Shown: piece by piece, positions 1-9,917 of the stretch
How positions within the stretch are numbered: the stretch's first letter is position 1
Layout of the letters: each line of letters begins with the position of its first letter
Origin: Gammaproteobacteria bacterium
GTDB taxonomy: Bacteria; Pseudomonadota; Gammaproteobacteria; Arenicellales; Poriferihabitantaceae
Length of the DNA: 64,000 nucleotides
Assembly (NCBI GenBank): GCA_030432755.1
Contig: JAUILZ010000006.1
Coordinates: 62,001 to 126,000 of the forward strand
Direction: 5' to 3'
Position numbers and translations under genes: made by a program
Notes under the pieces: model-generated
Told to the model about the DNA's origin: nothing
Seen by the model: only the letters and a program-made list of their open reading frames with translations
Database searches by the model: none

Positions 1-351
1 ATTTGCCGGTCTGCGTAGACAAAAGCACCCCAACCAACTGAAACATTGGCAAAAAACAGAAAACTGGTTGGGAGTGGCAGCCTGCTTGCCCGCACCACCG
101 TGGCTGCCCGGGGAGGAAAGAGTCTACCCCTTCGTTATTTTTTTATCCACAGGCAGCGGCCAGCGCGTGCAGAAATATTTTTCTCTTTTTATCTGCTTGA
201 AGAGTTGATCAACCGGGTCGCACCTGGAGCCGGATTATAAAAAAGTCAATGCCACAAGTAGTTGCGACGCCAAGCCAAAATGCTACTTCAAGCCAGCGGG
301 GTAAATTGTTTCAACTCGCCCAGAACGGATGCCTCGAGACGAGCGCACATT
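1..351. other. Non-coding left edge, no gene supported
   Basis: This stretch downstream of the sensor kinase holds no convincing gene. A 64-codon frame at 46-240 has no family resemblance and no good ribosome site. It is AT-richer than its surroundings. A perfect DnaA-box 9-mer (TTATCCACA) lies at 143-151 and a leftward TATAAT at 234-239 without a matching -35, so a promoter for a gene beyond the left edge is possible but unproven. Confidence 0.4.
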
Positions 352-1701
352 TCATTGCATGTCGCGTGCAGCGCCGCCCGCGGGAAGCCTGATGGTTACC
401 AGCAGGCCATGCGGTGAAACATTGCGCGCGGTGATACTGCCCCCGTGACGTTCAACGATAGCCCGGGTGAGCGCAAGACCGATGCCGTGTTCGCCGGAAC
501 CCACACCGCGCGCCGTGTCTGCGCGGAAGAAGGGTTCAAAGATGCGTTCGAGCAATGCCGCGTCCACGCCCGGGCCTTCGTCGCTGACAGTGACCTCGAT
601 ATCAGATCCGACTTGTGAAAGCCTGACCTGCACGCGTCCACCTTCCGGTGAATGACGCATCGCATTTCGCAACACGTTTTCGAGCGCGCGCAAGATCAGC
701 GATGGATCACCTTCCAGTGGCAAAGTTTCATGGGCAACAACTTCGGCGGTGGTACCTGCTATTGAATATTCGAAGTTGGCGTCCTCCAGGATTTCGCCGA
801 TCGCCGGAACTAGGTCGAACCGTTTCAAAGAGAGGGAGGCGCCTCCGCGCAGGCGGGACAGGGACAGCAGGCTGCCGATCAGCCGGTCCAGGCGTTCCAC
901 CTCGTTCTCGATTCTCTGCTGGGATTCGGGATCGGCATTGCTGTGGCCCCAGAGAGAGGCCGCCACCTGGATACGCGCCAGTGGCGAACGCAGCTCGTGG
1001 GAGACGTCGCGCAGCAGTTGATCCCGGTTCTGGACCGACTGCTCCAGCCGGTCGGTCATGCGGTTGAATTCGCGCCCGAGATCACCGAAGGCGTCCCGCC
1101 GCGCGGCCAGCTTCGGCGGAATCCGCGCGCCGAGATTATCTCCACTGATGGACACCGCGGTTTCGCGAAACGTACGCAGGGGGCGCAGCATCCAGTAGCT
1201 GAGCGCGGCGCTGCCGGCGATCAGCCCGGCAAGCATGGCAATGATCGGCAGCCAGAAGAAACCCGCCCGGCTACGACGCCGGAATCCATGGCGGTCGCTG
1301 GTCATGATCACGTGGTATGTATCTCCGTCGTGATTCACCGACTCGGCAAGAATGAAAAATCGGCCAACGGGGTTCTGGTAGGGGTAGATCACCTGGGGAA
1401 AGGTAGTAACCTGCTGCCGGATCTCGGTGGGCGCACCGGGCCCGGTCAGCGACTGACCGCCGGCATCCTCGATCCAGGCGCGGACATGGCGGCGGCGCAG
1501 ACGTTTTCGCATCTCGTCGCCTTCGCCGCGCGCATGCTCCACCACCAGTTCGCGCGCGGTCTCGCTCACCAGCGCGCGCATCCTCTCGCTGCCGGGTTCG
1601 AGTTCCTCGTTGATCCAGCGGAACAGCAGGAAGGAAACGCTCACCACCACCAGAAAGGAAACCAGGAGGAGGGCGAGAACGCGGAAAAACAGGGACTTCA
1701 A
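352..1701 (-). CDS. CpxA-like sensor histidine kinase
   Basis: Inner-membrane sensor kinase of a two-component system, 449 aa. A first transmembrane helix spans about residues 7-27, a periplasmic sensor region about 30-148, and a second helix about 150-172. A HAMP linker follows, then the HisKA motif DVSHELRSP with phospho-acceptor His235, and a HATPase domain with N box (N346 region), DEGPGV, FEPFFR and GEHGIGLAL. The length and order match the CpxA/EnvZ class. It overlaps the upstream response regulator by 4 bp, so the two are translationally coupled. With a CpxP/Spy-like gene as first cistron, the expected role is sensing envelope or metal stress. The signal itself cannot be read from the sequence; the Cpx label rests on context and overall likeness. 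Confidence 0.9.
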   Translation of the reverse strand: MKSLFFRVLALLLVSFLVVVSVSFLLFRWINEELEPGSERMRALVSETARELVVEHARGEGDEMRKRLRRRHVRAWIEDAGGQSLTGPGAPTEIRQQVTTFPQVIYPYQNPVGRFFILAESVNHDGDTYHVIMTSDRHGFRRRSRAGFFWLPIIAMLAGLIAGSAALSYWMLRPLRTFRETAVSISGDNLGARIPPKLAARRDAFGDLGREFNRMTDRLEQSVQNRDQLLRDVSHELRSPLARIQVAASLWGHSNADPESQQRIENEVERLDRLIGSLLSLSRLRGGASLSLKRFDLVPAIGEILEDANFEYSIAGTTAEVVAHETLPLEGDPSLILRALENVLRNAMRHSPEGGRVQVRLSQVGSDIEVTVSDEGPGVDAALLERIFEPFFRADTARGVGSGEHGIGLALTRAIVERHGGSITARNVSPHGLLVTIRLPAGGAARDMQ

Positions 1702-2405
1702 TCGCCCGCCTCCGGGCTCACGTAGAGATAGCCCGCGCCGCGCAGCGTCCGGATCCGCTCCGAACCGTTGGCATGCGGACCCAGCTTGCGCCGCAGGTTG
1801 CTGATGTGAACGTCAATGCTGCGGTCCCATTGCGCCAGCGGCTTGCCGAGCACCTTGCTCGACATGTCCGACTTGGCCACCACGGCGTCCGGCGTGGCGA
1901 GCAGCAATTGCAGCAGGTCGAACTCCGTCTGCGTGAGGGCGATCTCTCCCGCGGATGCCAGCGTGGTCCGGCGCGCGCGCGGATAGAGGGCGATGTCCCC
2001 GAGGATGATATCGCCATCAGGTTCCCCGGAATCGGATCCGCTGCGTCTCAGGACGGCGCGAATCCGCGCGAGCAGCTCGCGTGGATTGCAGGGCTTGCCG
2101 ACGTAATCGTCAGCGCCGAGTTCGAGGCCGAGAATGCGGTCGAGATCGTCACCGCGGGCGGTGAGCATGATCACCGGGGTGTCGCCGAGACGACGGATTT
2201 CGCGCAGCGCGTCGACGCCGTTCATCTCGGGCATCATGATATCCAGCACTACCAGGTCGGGATCGCCCGCGGATACCCGGGTAACGGCGTCTGCGCCGTT
2301 GGTTACCGCGCTCGCCCGGTAGCCCTCGGCCTGGAGGTATTCCACCAGCATGCCGGCGAGTACCGCGTCATCATCGGCGATCAGGATTGTCGGTTCCGCG
2401 CTCAT
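1698..2405 (-). CDS. OmpR/CpxR-family response regulator
   Basis: DNA-binding response regulator of 235 aa, partner of the overlapping kinase. The receiver domain (about 5-120) has the acidic triad D11-D13, phospho-acceptor D55 in VVLDIMMP, a conserved Thr and a Lys in VGKP. A winged-helix effector domain of the OmpR type fills about 135-230, with an RTLRGAGYLY wing. It probably binds the GTAAA direct repeats at 3162-3188 and so controls its own operon and perhaps the divergent oxidoreductase. That regulatory link is an inference from the CpxR consensus. The gene lies 155 bp after the Spy-like gene, so it may also have its own promoter. Confidence 0.93.
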   Translation of the reverse strand: MSAEPTILIADDDAVLAGMLVEYLQAEGYRASAVTNGADAVTRVSAGDPDLVVLDIMMPEMNGVDALREIRRLGDTPVIMLTARGDDLDRILGLELGADDYVGKPCNPRELLARIRAVLRRSGSDSGEPDGDIILGDIALYPRARRTTLASAGEIALTQTEFDLLQLLLATPDAVVAKSDMSSKVLGKPLAQWDRSIDVHISNLRRKLGPHANGSERIRTLRGAGYLYVSPEAGD

Positions 2406-2560
2406 GAATGGTTCCGGCGCCTCGCCAGCCCTGTATAGGCTGGTGAATTGTGCGGGCCATTACGCCCGCGCCGCCGGGGCATTCTATCCGAACGGTCGGC
2501 GTGTGGAAGCGGAACCGCCACGGCCCATCGGAAGTGGCGGTCCCAACACCAGCGAAGCGA

Positions 2561-3076
2561 TCAGGCGTCGTTCCAGCCGCCATGCTTGCCGCGACGCTCC
2601 TTGCGCTTTTCCATCATCGCGCGCAGCTCGCTGCGCTGCTCGGGAGTCAGGACCTCAGCGACCTGCTTGCGCAGCTCTCCCATCTCCAGCGTCCGCTGGC
2701 GCGCCATCTCGGCAACCTCCTCGGCGATCTCGGCCACCTGGGCATCGTAGTTGTCCGCGGTGGGATCGAGATCGAATCCACGGGACATCAGCTCCCGGCG
2801 CTCCGAGCGCTTGTCGCCGCGGTTCTCACGGCGGGCCTCGAAGATTTGCTTCAGCGCCGCGGACTGCTCTTCGGTGAGCGCGAGTTCGCCGTCCAGTTTT
2901 TTCAGCATCCGGCCCATGTGGTGGCCGCCGTGCTTGCCGCCATGTTTGCCACCGTGGCTCTGGTGGTAGCCGTGGCCACCTGACTTGTGCTCGCAGTACC
3001 CACTACCGGCGTAGACGGCTCCGCTGCCAAGAACGGCGGCGACGAGGGATGCGATGGCGATATTTCGTTTGTTCAT
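2561..3076 (-). CDS. CpxP/Spy-like periplasmic LTxxQ protein
   Basis: Exported protein of 171 aa. A signal peptide (about 1-23, ending VYA-G) is followed by a Gly/His/Lys-rich stretch (about 28-53) containing repeated HGGK units. A helical domain follows with two LTxxQ-type motifs, LTEEQ near 68 and LTPEQ near 144, the hallmark of the CpxP/Spy/CnrX-like family. In Enterobacteria, Spy is a periplasmic chaperone and CpxP an inhibitor of CpxA. Here the gene is first in a cpxP-cpxR-cpxA order on the minus strand. A GGAG ribosome site precedes the ATG by 9 nt. The histidine-rich segment suggests metal binding (inference). Metal-efflux sensors of the CnrX/ZraP type are an alternative. Confidence 0.82.
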   Translation of the reverse strand: MNKRNIAIASLVAAVLGSGAVYAGSGYCEHKSGGHGYHQSHGGKHGGKHGGHHMGRMLKKLDGELALTEEQSAALKQIFEARRENRGDKRSERRELMSRGFDLDPTADNYDAQVAEIAEEVAEMARQRTLEMGELRKQVAEVLTPEQRSELRAMMEKRKERRGKHGGWNDA

Positions 3077-3161
3077 GTTTCGGGTCTCCAGTTAAACTCG
3101 GGTTCGTGTCGATAGGCTTGAATCGATGAAGGGATTCTGCCGCGGCCGATGCAAGCTCCGG

Positions 3162-3188
3162 GTAAGAGCCGGGTAAATTTTCTGTAAA
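3162..3188. promoter_or_regulatory. CpxR-box-like triple GTAAA direct repeat
   Basis: Three direct repeats GTAAG (3162-3166), GTAAA (3173-3177) and GTAAA (3184-3188) lie exactly 11 bp apart, one helical turn. The E. coli CpxR consensus is GTAAA-N5-8-GTAAA. The site lies 86-112 bp upstream of the Spy-like start and 34 bp before the divergent oxidoreductase start, so it could act on both genes. Confidence 0.65.
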
Positions 3189-3221
3189 GCACAGCCACTG
3201 ATCCGCGGAGAAATTCGGGCC

Positions 3222-4805
3222 TTGGGAGACGAAAAAAGTCCGCCGGTGGCGGTGATTATCGGCGCGGGCCCCGCGGGCCTCACCGCGGCGCTGGAGCTGC
3301 TCCGGCGCACCGGCATCCATCCCGTGGTGCTCGAGGCCGAGGACATCAATGGCGGGATCTCCCAGACCCGGTCCTACAAGGGCAACCGCATCGACATCGG
3401 TGGACACCGGTTCTTCTCCAAGTCCGACCGGGTGATGGACTGGTGGCGCGGCATCCTGCCGGTGGATCCCGAGGCGGGGCAGGGCGAGGTGGAAATCCGC
3501 TACCAGAACAAGTCCCGCCGCCTGGCGCTCGCCGGCGACAGCGTCAAACCCGAGCATCCGGACGAAATCCTGCTCGTCCGCAGCCGCACCTCGCGCATCT
3601 ATTACGGTCGCCGTTTCTACGACTATCCCATCAGCCTCAGCCTGCGCACCGTGCGCAACCTCGGTTTCCTGCGCACCGCGAAGATCGGATTCAGTTACCT
3701 GCGCGCCATGCTGCGACCGATCCCCGAGGAACGAAACCTCGAGGACTTCCTCGTCAATCGCTTCGGGCGGGAGCTCTACGCCACGTTTTTCCGCGACTAT
3801 ACCCACAAGGTCTGGGGCCGGACCTGCGCGGAAATCCCGGCGGAGTGGGGCGCCCAGCGGATCAAGGGGCTTTCCATCTCCCGCGCGGTCGGGCATGCCC
3901 TGCGCAAGCTGGTGTCGCCGGTGTCCTCGTTGTCGCAGAAGGACACCGAGACCTCGCTCATCGAGTACTTCCTCTACCCCAAGCTCGGCCCCGGGCAGAT
4001 GTGGGACGTGGTCGCACGCAAGGTGCGCGAGGGTGGCGGAGAGGTGCACTACCACCAGCGGGTCACCGGCATCGAGCGGGAGGACGGGAAGGTCTCCGCG
4101 GTTATTGCCACCGGCGCAGACGGCGTGGAGACCCGGCATACCTGCGACTACTGCTTCTCCTCGATGCCGATCCGCGAGTTGTCGCGGGCCTTGAGCCCGG
4201 GGTTGCCGCCGGCGTTCGCGGAGATCGCGGAGAACCTGCCTTACCGCGACTTCATCACCGTCGGCCTGCTGGTCAAGCGCCTGCGCATCACCGCCGAGGA
4301 CGGCGGCATGGTGCCGGACAACTGGATCTACATCCAGGAACCGGACGTGCGCCTCGGCCGGCTACAGATCTTCAACAACTGGAGCCCGTACATGGTGGCG
4401 GATCCGGACACGGTCTGGATCGGTCTCGAGTATTTCTGCAACGAGGGCGATGACTTCTGGACCATGGCGGACGACGACCTCATCGCGCTCGCGATCCGCG
4501 AACTGGCGAGCATCGACATCATCGACGCCGACGCGGTGACCGACCACGTGGTGATCCGCATGCCCAAGGCTTACCCGGCCTATTTCGGCAGCTATCCAAG
4601 GCTGGGGGAGCTGGTCGGTGAACTGAACGGAATCGAGAACATGTTCCTGGTGGGCCGTAACGGCATGCACCGCTACAACAACCAGGATCACTCCATGCTG
4701 GCCGCCATGACCGCGGTGGACAACATCGTCGCCGGCATCAGTGACAAGTCAAACATCTGGTCGGTCAACACCGAGGACAGCTATCACGAGTCCAAAGAGG
4801 ACTGA
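3222..4805 (+). CDS. FAD-dependent oxidoreductase, UDP-galactopyranose mutase/amine-oxidase-like
   Basis: A 527-aa flavoprotein with an N-terminal Rossmann dinucleotide motif GAGPAG at 14-19 and a conserved GGHRFFSK segment near 60-67. Its overall shape is that of NAD(P)/FAD-dependent oxidoreductases related to UDP-galactopyranose mutase and protoporphyrinogen oxidase, often found near glycan genes. The substrate is not evident. The start is TTG at 3222, supported by GGAGA 11 nt upstream; an in-frame GTG lies at 3246. It is divergent from the spy/cpx operon across a probable CpxR box and overlaps the next gene tail to tail by 22 bp. Confidence 0.8.
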   Translation: MGDEKSPPVAVIIGAGPAGLTAALELLRRTGIHPVVLEAEDINGGISQTRSYKGNRIDIGGHRFFSKSDRVMDWWRGILPVDPEAGQGEVEIRYQNKSRRLALAGDSVKPEHPDEILLVRSRTSRIYYGRRFYDYPISLSLRTVRNLGFLRTAKIGFSYLRAMLRPIPEERNLEDFLVNRFGRELYATFFRDYTHKVWGRTCAEIPAEWGAQRIKGLSISRAVGHALRKLVSPVSSLSQKDTETSLIEYFLYPKLGPGQMWDVVARKVREGGGEVHYHQRVTGIEREDGKVSAVIATGADGVETRHTCDYCFSSMPIRELSRALSPGLPPAFAEIAENLPYRDFITVGLLVKRLRITAEDGGMVPDNWIYIQEPDVRLGRLQIFNNWSPYMVADPDTVWIGLEYFCNEGDDFWTMADDDLIALAIRELASIDIIDADAVTDHVVIRMPKAYPAYFGSYPRLGELVGELNGIENMFLVGRNGMHRYNNQDHSMLAAMTAVDNIVAGISDKSNIWSVNTEDSYHESKED

Positions 4806-6412
4806 GCCGGAGGACGGCCGGCGAGCACCATCCCGGCATACAGCAGCACCAGCGGATACACCGTGTGCAGCGGCCGGCCCACCGGCCAGATGGTGACCAG
4901 GACATAGGTCAGCATCAGTATCAGGGTCAGGACGTAGCCAAACGGCAGCAACGCGGCCACCGTGCCCGGCTCGTAGCGCCGGGTACGCAGCATGGAAAAA
5001 ATCCGTTTCCCGTGGACGACCAGCGCGACCAGGAACAGGAGCGGCGCCAGGTAGAGGTAGACGTTGATGAAGCGCTTCATCAGGTATTCCCGCTGCTCGC
5101 GCGCCGCCAGGTATTCCGCCGACAGTTCCGGTTGCATGTGGTGCGTGCGGCGTTCCGGGTGTTCGCCGGTCAGCTCCTCGACATAGGAGAGAAAGGGCTC
5201 CCTGGCGCGGGTGAGCTGACGCATGGAATAGGCGTTGAACTGATTGAAGCCGATGGCGCGACCCGCCACGGAAGCGAGCGAATCAGGCAGGAACTGCCAG
5301 TGCTCGGGTAGCCAGGGTGGTTGCAGGGTGGGAGACCGGTCCAGACACGAGAGCGCACCACTCGCGCAGGCGCTGGTGATTTCCTCGCCCACGCGCCGGT
5401 AGAGGTCGAGCGCGCGGCTGCCATCGGCGGGATCGTCGTAGTAGCCGGCATCGCGCGCGGCGGCGCGCAGGGTCCAGATAAAGAACTGGGGTGGATATCG
5501 TGTGTCGAGAATGCTCGGCGCCAGTTCCGCCAGCGCGGGACTGACTTCGGCTCCGCGGATGACGGCATCCGGGCTCACCACCATGCCGACAAGAAAACCA
5601 TCCTGGCGGATATTCATCAGCGATCCCAGCGCGGAGATGAATTCCGGGGACTTGATCTCCACCACGTGAGGCACGCGATAGTGGACGTCATTGGCGCGGC
5701 GAATCCCGGCGAGGGTTGCGGTTACCATCAGCGCCGGCAGCAATACCAGCACGACGCGGCTGGTCCATCGGCTCTCGCGTTGCCAGGGCCAGGGCGGCAG
5801 GAACAGCGCGCCCATGAACAGGATACCCGGGACTACCCAGATCGATTCCTCGCGCGTGATCCAGAGCCAGGACCCGGCGACGCCTAGAACGAGTGCCCAG
5901 GCGAGGTTGCGCGGCGTCAGGCGTCCATCGCCGGTGCCGAGACCGATCAGGCAGGCGGTGAACAGCAGTCCGAGACTGAGATAAAAGCTCTCGCGGAACG
6001 CCGCCACCACCACCGGGTCGTTGAAGGCCGCCGGGTTGAACAGCAGCAGGACGAACGCCAGGCAGGCGGCGAGCCGGGAACGGGACAGCGGCAGGAGCGC
6101 CAGCAGCACGGCGGTGCAGGCCAGCACGTAGAGCATCTGCTGCGCCAGTAGCAGCGGTATCCCGAGCCGGTGGGCGAAGGCGATGAACAACGGGTAGCCC
6201 GGGCCCTTGATCAGGGTGTGGTGATGGAATTCCCCCAGCCACCGCCCCTCGAGAATGGAAGTGGCGAGGGCGAGAAACAGGGAGTCATCGTGTGGCCGGA
6301 CCCGCGCCAGGAATTCCTGGCCATCGGTCATCCACAGGCGGAACCCCGCCAGCAGCAACAGGACTGCCAGCCCCACCCACCAGGTCCATCTCCGATTGAG
6401 CGCTTCAGCCAC
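4784..6412 (-). CDS. Polytopic membrane protein, possible GT-C type glycosyltransferase
   Basis: A 542-aa integral membrane protein with about ten hydrophobic helices. The first loop after helix 1 contains an acidic PHDDS motif, and this is followed by a KGPGYPLF segment. This resembles the first external loop of GT-C enzymes (ArnT/PMT class), where acidic residues bind a polyprenyl-phosphate sugar. A long soluble region (about 240-440) lies between two membrane blocks. The exact family was not recognised. It runs convergent to the flavoprotein, overlapping its 3' end by 22 bp. A role in envelope glycan or lipid modification is an inference. Confidence 0.7.
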   Translation of the reverse strand: MAEALNRRWTWWVGLAVLLLLAGFRLWMTDGQEFLARVRPHDDSLFLALATSILEGRWLGEFHHHTLIKGPGYPLFIAFAHRLGIPLLLAQQMLYVLACTAVLLALLPLSRSRLAACLAFVLLLFNPAAFNDPVVVAAFRESFYLSLGLLFTACLIGLGTGDGRLTPRNLAWALVLGVAGSWLWITREESIWVVPGILFMGALFLPPWPWQRESRWTSRVVLVLLPALMVTATLAGIRRANDVHYRVPHVVEIKSPEFISALGSLMNIRQDGFLVGMVVSPDAVIRGAEVSPALAELAPSILDTRYPPQFFIWTLRAAARDAGYYDDPADGSRALDLYRRVGEEITSACASGALSCLDRSPTLQPPWLPEHWQFLPDSLASVAGRAIGFNQFNAYSMRQLTRAREPFLSYVEELTGEHPERRTHHMQPELSAEYLAAREQREYLMKRFINVYLYLAPLLFLVALVVHGKRIFSMLRTRRYEPGTVAALLPFGYVLTLILMLTYVLVTIWPVGRPLHTVYPLVLLYAGMVLAGRPPAQSSLDS

Positions 6413-6524
6413 CCACAGATCCTCCGAAAGGGGCGCAGTGTATCAATCCAGGGGTGTCGATCCCAAGCGTTCGGCGCGCCTGCCATGGGATAATGTCGCT
6501 ATCAGCCATCCAGGGAGACCGGGC

Positions 6525-7151
6525 ATGCCAACCGGAATGAAACGAACCATCTGCGGGTCGCTGGCGCTGATCGCGTCCACCACGGTCGGCGCCCAGGTCG
6601 TGGACGTATTCGACTATGCCGAACCGGAGGACGGGGTCAAGACATTCGCCTACAGTTCCCGCGCCAGCGGCCAGCAGTCCTGGGACATCGCGGGCCACCT
6701 GGTGGAGGCGCCGGCCGCGCCGGAAGAGGTCGCCGGCCGGCTCTACCGTGTGCGTTTGCAGACCGCCCAGGGGCTGCCCGACTACTTCCCGGGAGAAAGC
6801 CGGATCTACTACCGAGAGGACGATTCCGGTATCTATAGCGCGTACCACGAGTCCGAGGAGGTCTTCAGCGAATTCCTGCAACTCCCGGCGGATATCGGTC
6901 CCGGCAGCAGCTGGGGCGAAGAGGGCGGCTTCTGGCAGACGGAATCCCTGGACCGGATCGGCGTGGCCGAGACCGCGGCGGGGACTTTCGACGAATGTCT
7001 CTACGTGGTTCGCCGGCGTGACGACGGCGAGCAGTCCATGGAGAGTGAATCGATCTACTGCCCGGGCATCGGTGGCGTCGGCTCGACCACCACCAATACC
7101 TTCGGCGAATTCCGTTCGGTCACCGAGACCCGGCTGATCGGCCTGGACTGA
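6525..7151 (+). CDS. Secreted hypothetical protein
   Basis: A 208-aa protein with a signal peptide (about 1-23, ending VGAQ) and a soluble beta-rich body with two cysteines near the C-terminal third that could form a disulfide. No domain was recognised. The ATG at 6525 was chosen because GGGAG lies 7 nt upstream and gives a standard signal peptide; the frame stays open further upstream but without a good start. The gene is divergent from the membrane protein and convergent with serA. Confidence 0.65.
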   Translation: MPTGMKRTICGSLALIASTTVGAQVVDVFDYAEPEDGVKTFAYSSRASGQQSWDIAGHLVEAPAAPEEVAGRLYRVRLQTAQGLPDYFPGESRIYYREDDSGIYSAYHESEEVFSEFLQLPADIGPGSSWGEEGGFWQTESLDRIGVAETAAGTFDECLYVVRRRDDGEQSMESESIYCPGIGGVGSTTTNTFGEFRSVTETRLIGLD

Positions 7152-7152
7152 A

Positions 7153-7186
7153 CGGCGCCCGGGGCGGCAATTGCGTCAGGGCGCCG
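7153..7186. terminator. Stem-loop between convergent genes
   Basis: A perfect 8-bp inverted repeat, CGGCGCCC (7153-7160) and GGGCGCCG (7179-7186), encloses an 18-nt loop in the 38-bp gap between two convergent genes. There is no U-tract on either side, so it is at best a weak bidirectional terminator or transcript-end protector. Confidence 0.4.
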
Positions 7187-7189
7187 AGC

Positions 7190-8776
7190 CTAAAATCGAA
7201 TCAGTTTCAGTTTCTGAATCGCGGGCAGGGCCGCGATCTCTTCCATCACCGCGTCGCTGAGGTCGCTGTCGAGGTTGATGAAGGCGAGCGCGAGGTCGCC
7301 CTTCTCCGTGCGCCCGAGGCGCCACTCGGCGATGTTCACCCCGTGCTGTCCCATCAGCGTACCGACCTGGCCGATAACGCCGGGCACGTCCTGGTTCATC
7401 ATGATGAGCATGGTGCCCTCGGGCTCGACGTCGAGGTGATAGCGGCTGACCTGGACGATGCGTGGGTGGGTGCCGCCGAACAGGGTACCGGAAATGGTGC
7501 GTTCACCGCCCTCCCATTGCACCCGGCAGGTGACCAGGTTGGCGTACTCCGAGCCCGACAGGCCCTGGGCCTGGGACACGGTGATGCCCATGTCGTGGGC
7601 CAGGGTCGGGGCATTGATATAGTTCACGCTGTCCGCGGCGATGAACTCCAGCAGACCCTTCAGCAGGCCGGTGGCGATGGGTTTCGCCAGGCCCTCCACG
7701 GCTTCGCCGCGAAGTTCGAGCTCCACTTTGCGGATCGGGCCGTCGGCCATGTGAAACTGTAGCGCGCCGATCTTGGAGGCCAGTCGCATGTAGGGCTCCA
7801 CCTCGCGGAAGTTCGGTCCCACGCTGAATGGCATGTTGACGCTGTTGCGGAAGTCGCGCCCGTGGAGCGCGTCGAGCACCTGCTCCACGATCTGCACCGC
7901 GACGTCGCGCTGCGCCTCCTCGGTGCTGGCGCCGAGGTGGGGGGTGTGGAGCACGCCCGGCAGGCCGATCAGCGGATTGTCAGGGGCCGGCGGTTCGCTG
8001 CGATAGACATCCAGCGCCGCGGCGCGCACCTTGCCGCTCTTGAGGGCGGCCGCCAACGCCGCCTCGTCCACCAGCTTGCCGCGGGAGGGATTGACCAGCA
8101 GCACGCCGTCGCGGCATTTGGCAAGGTTGTCTGCATTAACCAGGTTCTCGGTCTCAGGCGACAGGCTGGTGTGCAGCGAAAGGATCTCGGCCTCGGCCAG
8201 CACCTCGTCCAGGTCGAGCAGCTTTACCCCGGCCTCCTGGCCGATCTCCGCCGATACATACGGATCGTAGGCAATGACCTGCATGTCGAAGCCCCGCGCG
8301 CGCTGCGCCACGAGGCGGGCGATGCGGCCGAAGCCGATCAGTCCGAGGGTGCGGCGGTAAAGCTGGATGCCGGTGAATTTCGAACGCTCCCACTGGCCCG
8401 CGGCAACGCTTGCATGGGCGGGCGCGGTATGCCGGCAGAGCGCGAGGATGAGGGTCATGGTGTGCTCCGCGGTGGCGACGCTGTTGGCCTGGGGCGTGTT
8501 CATGACGATCACCCCGCGCTTGCTCGCGGCGGCGACGTCGACGTTATCGACACCGATACCCGCGCGGCCTACGACCTTGAGCTTGCAGCCCGCCGCGAGA
8601 ACGTCGGCATCCACTTTGGTTCCGCTGCGGATGATGATGGCATCGTAGGCGGGGACGGCCGACAGCAATTCGTCCTTCGACATCCCGGTGCGCACGTCGA
8701 AGCGAATGCCCTCGGCGCTTTCGAGACGATGTATGCCGTCGTCGCCCAGCTTGTCGGATACCAGTATCTGAAACAT
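7190..8776 (-). CDS. serA: D-3-phosphoglycerate dehydrogenase
   Basis: First committed enzyme of serine synthesis, oxidising 3-phosphoglycerate to 3-phosphohydroxypyruvate with NAD. The 528-aa length is that of the long (type I) form. It has an N-terminal substrate domain, a nucleotide-binding domain with GLIGFGRIA, a catalytic His in the HTPHLGAS region, an intervening ASB domain, and a C-terminal ACT domain that senses serine in characterised homologues. The frame is open upstream to 9106, but the ATG at 8776 begins the conserved MFQILVSDKL and has AGGAAG at ideal distance. It follows serB by 46 bp, and the two probably form an operon. Confidence 0.95.
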   Translation of the reverse strand: MFQILVSDKLGDDGIHRLESAEGIRFDVRTGMSKDELLSAVPAYDAIIIRSGTKVDADVLAAGCKLKVVGRAGIGVDNVDVAAASKRGVIVMNTPQANSVATAEHTMTLILALCRHTAPAHASVAAGQWERSKFTGIQLYRRTLGLIGFGRIARLVAQRARGFDMQVIAYDPYVSAEIGQEAGVKLLDLDEVLAEAEILSLHTSLSPETENLVNADNLAKCRDGVLLVNPSRGKLVDEAALAAALKSGKVRAAALDVYRSEPPAPDNPLIGLPGVLHTPHLGASTEEAQRDVAVQIVEQVLDALHGRDFRNSVNMPFSVGPNFREVEPYMRLASKIGALQFHMADGPIRKVELELRGEAVEGLAKPIATGLLKGLLEFIAADSVNYINAPTLAHDMGITVSQAQGLSGSEYANLVTCRVQWEGGERTISGTLFGGTHPRIVQVSRYHLDVEPEGTMLIMMNQDVPGVIGQVGTLMGQHGVNIAEWRLGRTEKGDLALAFINLDSDLSDAVMEEIAALPAIQKLKLIRF

Positions 8777-8822
8777 GTACTTCCTCTCGTCTTGAATGGC
8801 TTGTGTGAAACTTCGTGAATGA

Positions 8823-9686
8823 CTAGCGCGTGTCGCCACCGAAGCTGGCGGCAAACCGTCGCGCCAGTACCTGGCGATTGAAATGCGGTGGATGGCTCGC
8901 CAGGCTGGTGAGCACGCGATCGCGGAGATCCGTATCGAGCTTGTAGAAACGCCGGTGGCCCAGGGCCAGCGCGAGCACCGGCAGCAGGGTCGGGGCCGAG
9001 AGATAGACCGGCGCCTCGGCCCGTACCCGGTCGCGCGCGGCGATTCCGCCGAAGCCGACGAACAGGTCCACCGCGTTGCGCGCCAGCAGGTCGCTGGTGC
9101 CGTCACCCACCAGCAGGCTGGCCCCGTTCTGGCCCTTCAGCAGCCCGTCGATGATGGCGGCCTTGCCATGGCTTTCCGCAAGTTCGCCGTGTCGATAGGC
9201 GAGATAGGCCTGGTCGCCGCTGGCGTCGCTGGCGGCGTCCCACCAGCGGCCGCCGAGTTCGTCGTAGTCGACTTCCACCGCGCGGATATGGGCGGCGGGC
9301 ACGCCGAGCTGGACGCCGAATTCGCGCACCGGCTCCAGCAGTCCGCCGCTGACGATATAGATATCGGTACCGGTGGCCGCGAGCGCGGCGATAACCTCGG
9401 CGGCGCCATCCACCAGGTTCTCGCGGTAGGCGGAGGCCAGGTCTCGCACGGCGCGCCGGGTCGGGGCGATGAGCGAGAGCCGTTCACCGTAGACCTGGTT
9501 GAGGCCCACGCGGCCGTCCATGGCGGCATTGGTCAGCGCCACGATGCGTTCGCGGGTGTCGGGTTCCGCGGCGAGCCGGTCGATGCCCTCGATGGCGCTC
9601 AGGGTGGAATCGCAGTCGAAGATGACGTGCTGGTAAGCCGGCCAGCCCGAGGCCGCGGGGGCGGGATCGAAGATCGACTGCATCAT
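8823..9686 (-). CDS. serB: Phosphoserine phosphatase-like HAD hydrolase
   Basis: A 287-aa HAD-family phosphatase. Motif I is DCDST (nucleophile D24, acid D26), motif II is the Ser in VSGG near 113, the Lys is at about 175, and motif IV is GDGTSD (D195, D199). These fit phosphoserine phosphatase, the last step of serine synthesis. It lies directly upstream of serA on the same strand, which strongly supports the role. There is no N-terminal ACT domain, so it is the short type. Two adjacent ATG codons occur at 9686 and 9683, with AGAGGAA six nt before the first. Confidence 0.85.
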   Translation of the reverse strand: MMQSIFDPAPAASGWPAYQHVIFDCDSTLSAIEGIDRLAAEPDTRERIVALTNAAMDGRVGLNQVYGERLSLIAPTRRAVRDLASAYRENLVDGAAEVIAALAATGTDIYIVSGGLLEPVREFGVQLGVPAAHIRAVEVDYDELGGRWWDAASDASGDQAYLAYRHGELAESHGKAAIIDGLLKGQNGASLLVGDGTSDLLARNAVDLFVGFGGIAARDRVRAEAPVYLSAPTLLPVLALALGHRRFYKLDTDLRDRVLTSLASHPPHFNRQVLARRFAASFGGDTR

Positions 9687-9917
9687 TCAGTGTTCCTCTT
9701 CCCTTGTTGCGGGCAGGGGTTCATGGCGGGGGGAGGCCGGCGAAAATGGGCCGAAACTATACCAACCGTACCGAAAGCGTCCTAGTAGACTCCCGGCTTA
9801 GACAACAAATTGCTGTGAGAATGGTGCGGTGCGACATCCGCATCCTCGCAATCGCAAGGAGGGGAATGATGGTTTTCCGAATCGCGGCGTCGGTAGATTC
9901 CCGATTCTCCTGGCCGG

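Noticed and set aside
143..151. Perfect DnaA box TTATCCACA, possible origin of replication
   Set aside because: A single 9-mer with no cluster of boxes, no dnaA/gyrB/recF genes nearby; expected by chance at this scale.
46..240. 64-codon plus-strand ORF at the left edge
   Set aside because: No ribosome site, no family likeness and odd composition; treated as non-coding.
8883..9785. 300-codon plus-strand ORF opposite serB
   Set aside because: Antisense shadow of a clear HAD phosphatase; high-GC codon bias produces long open antisense frames throughout this window.
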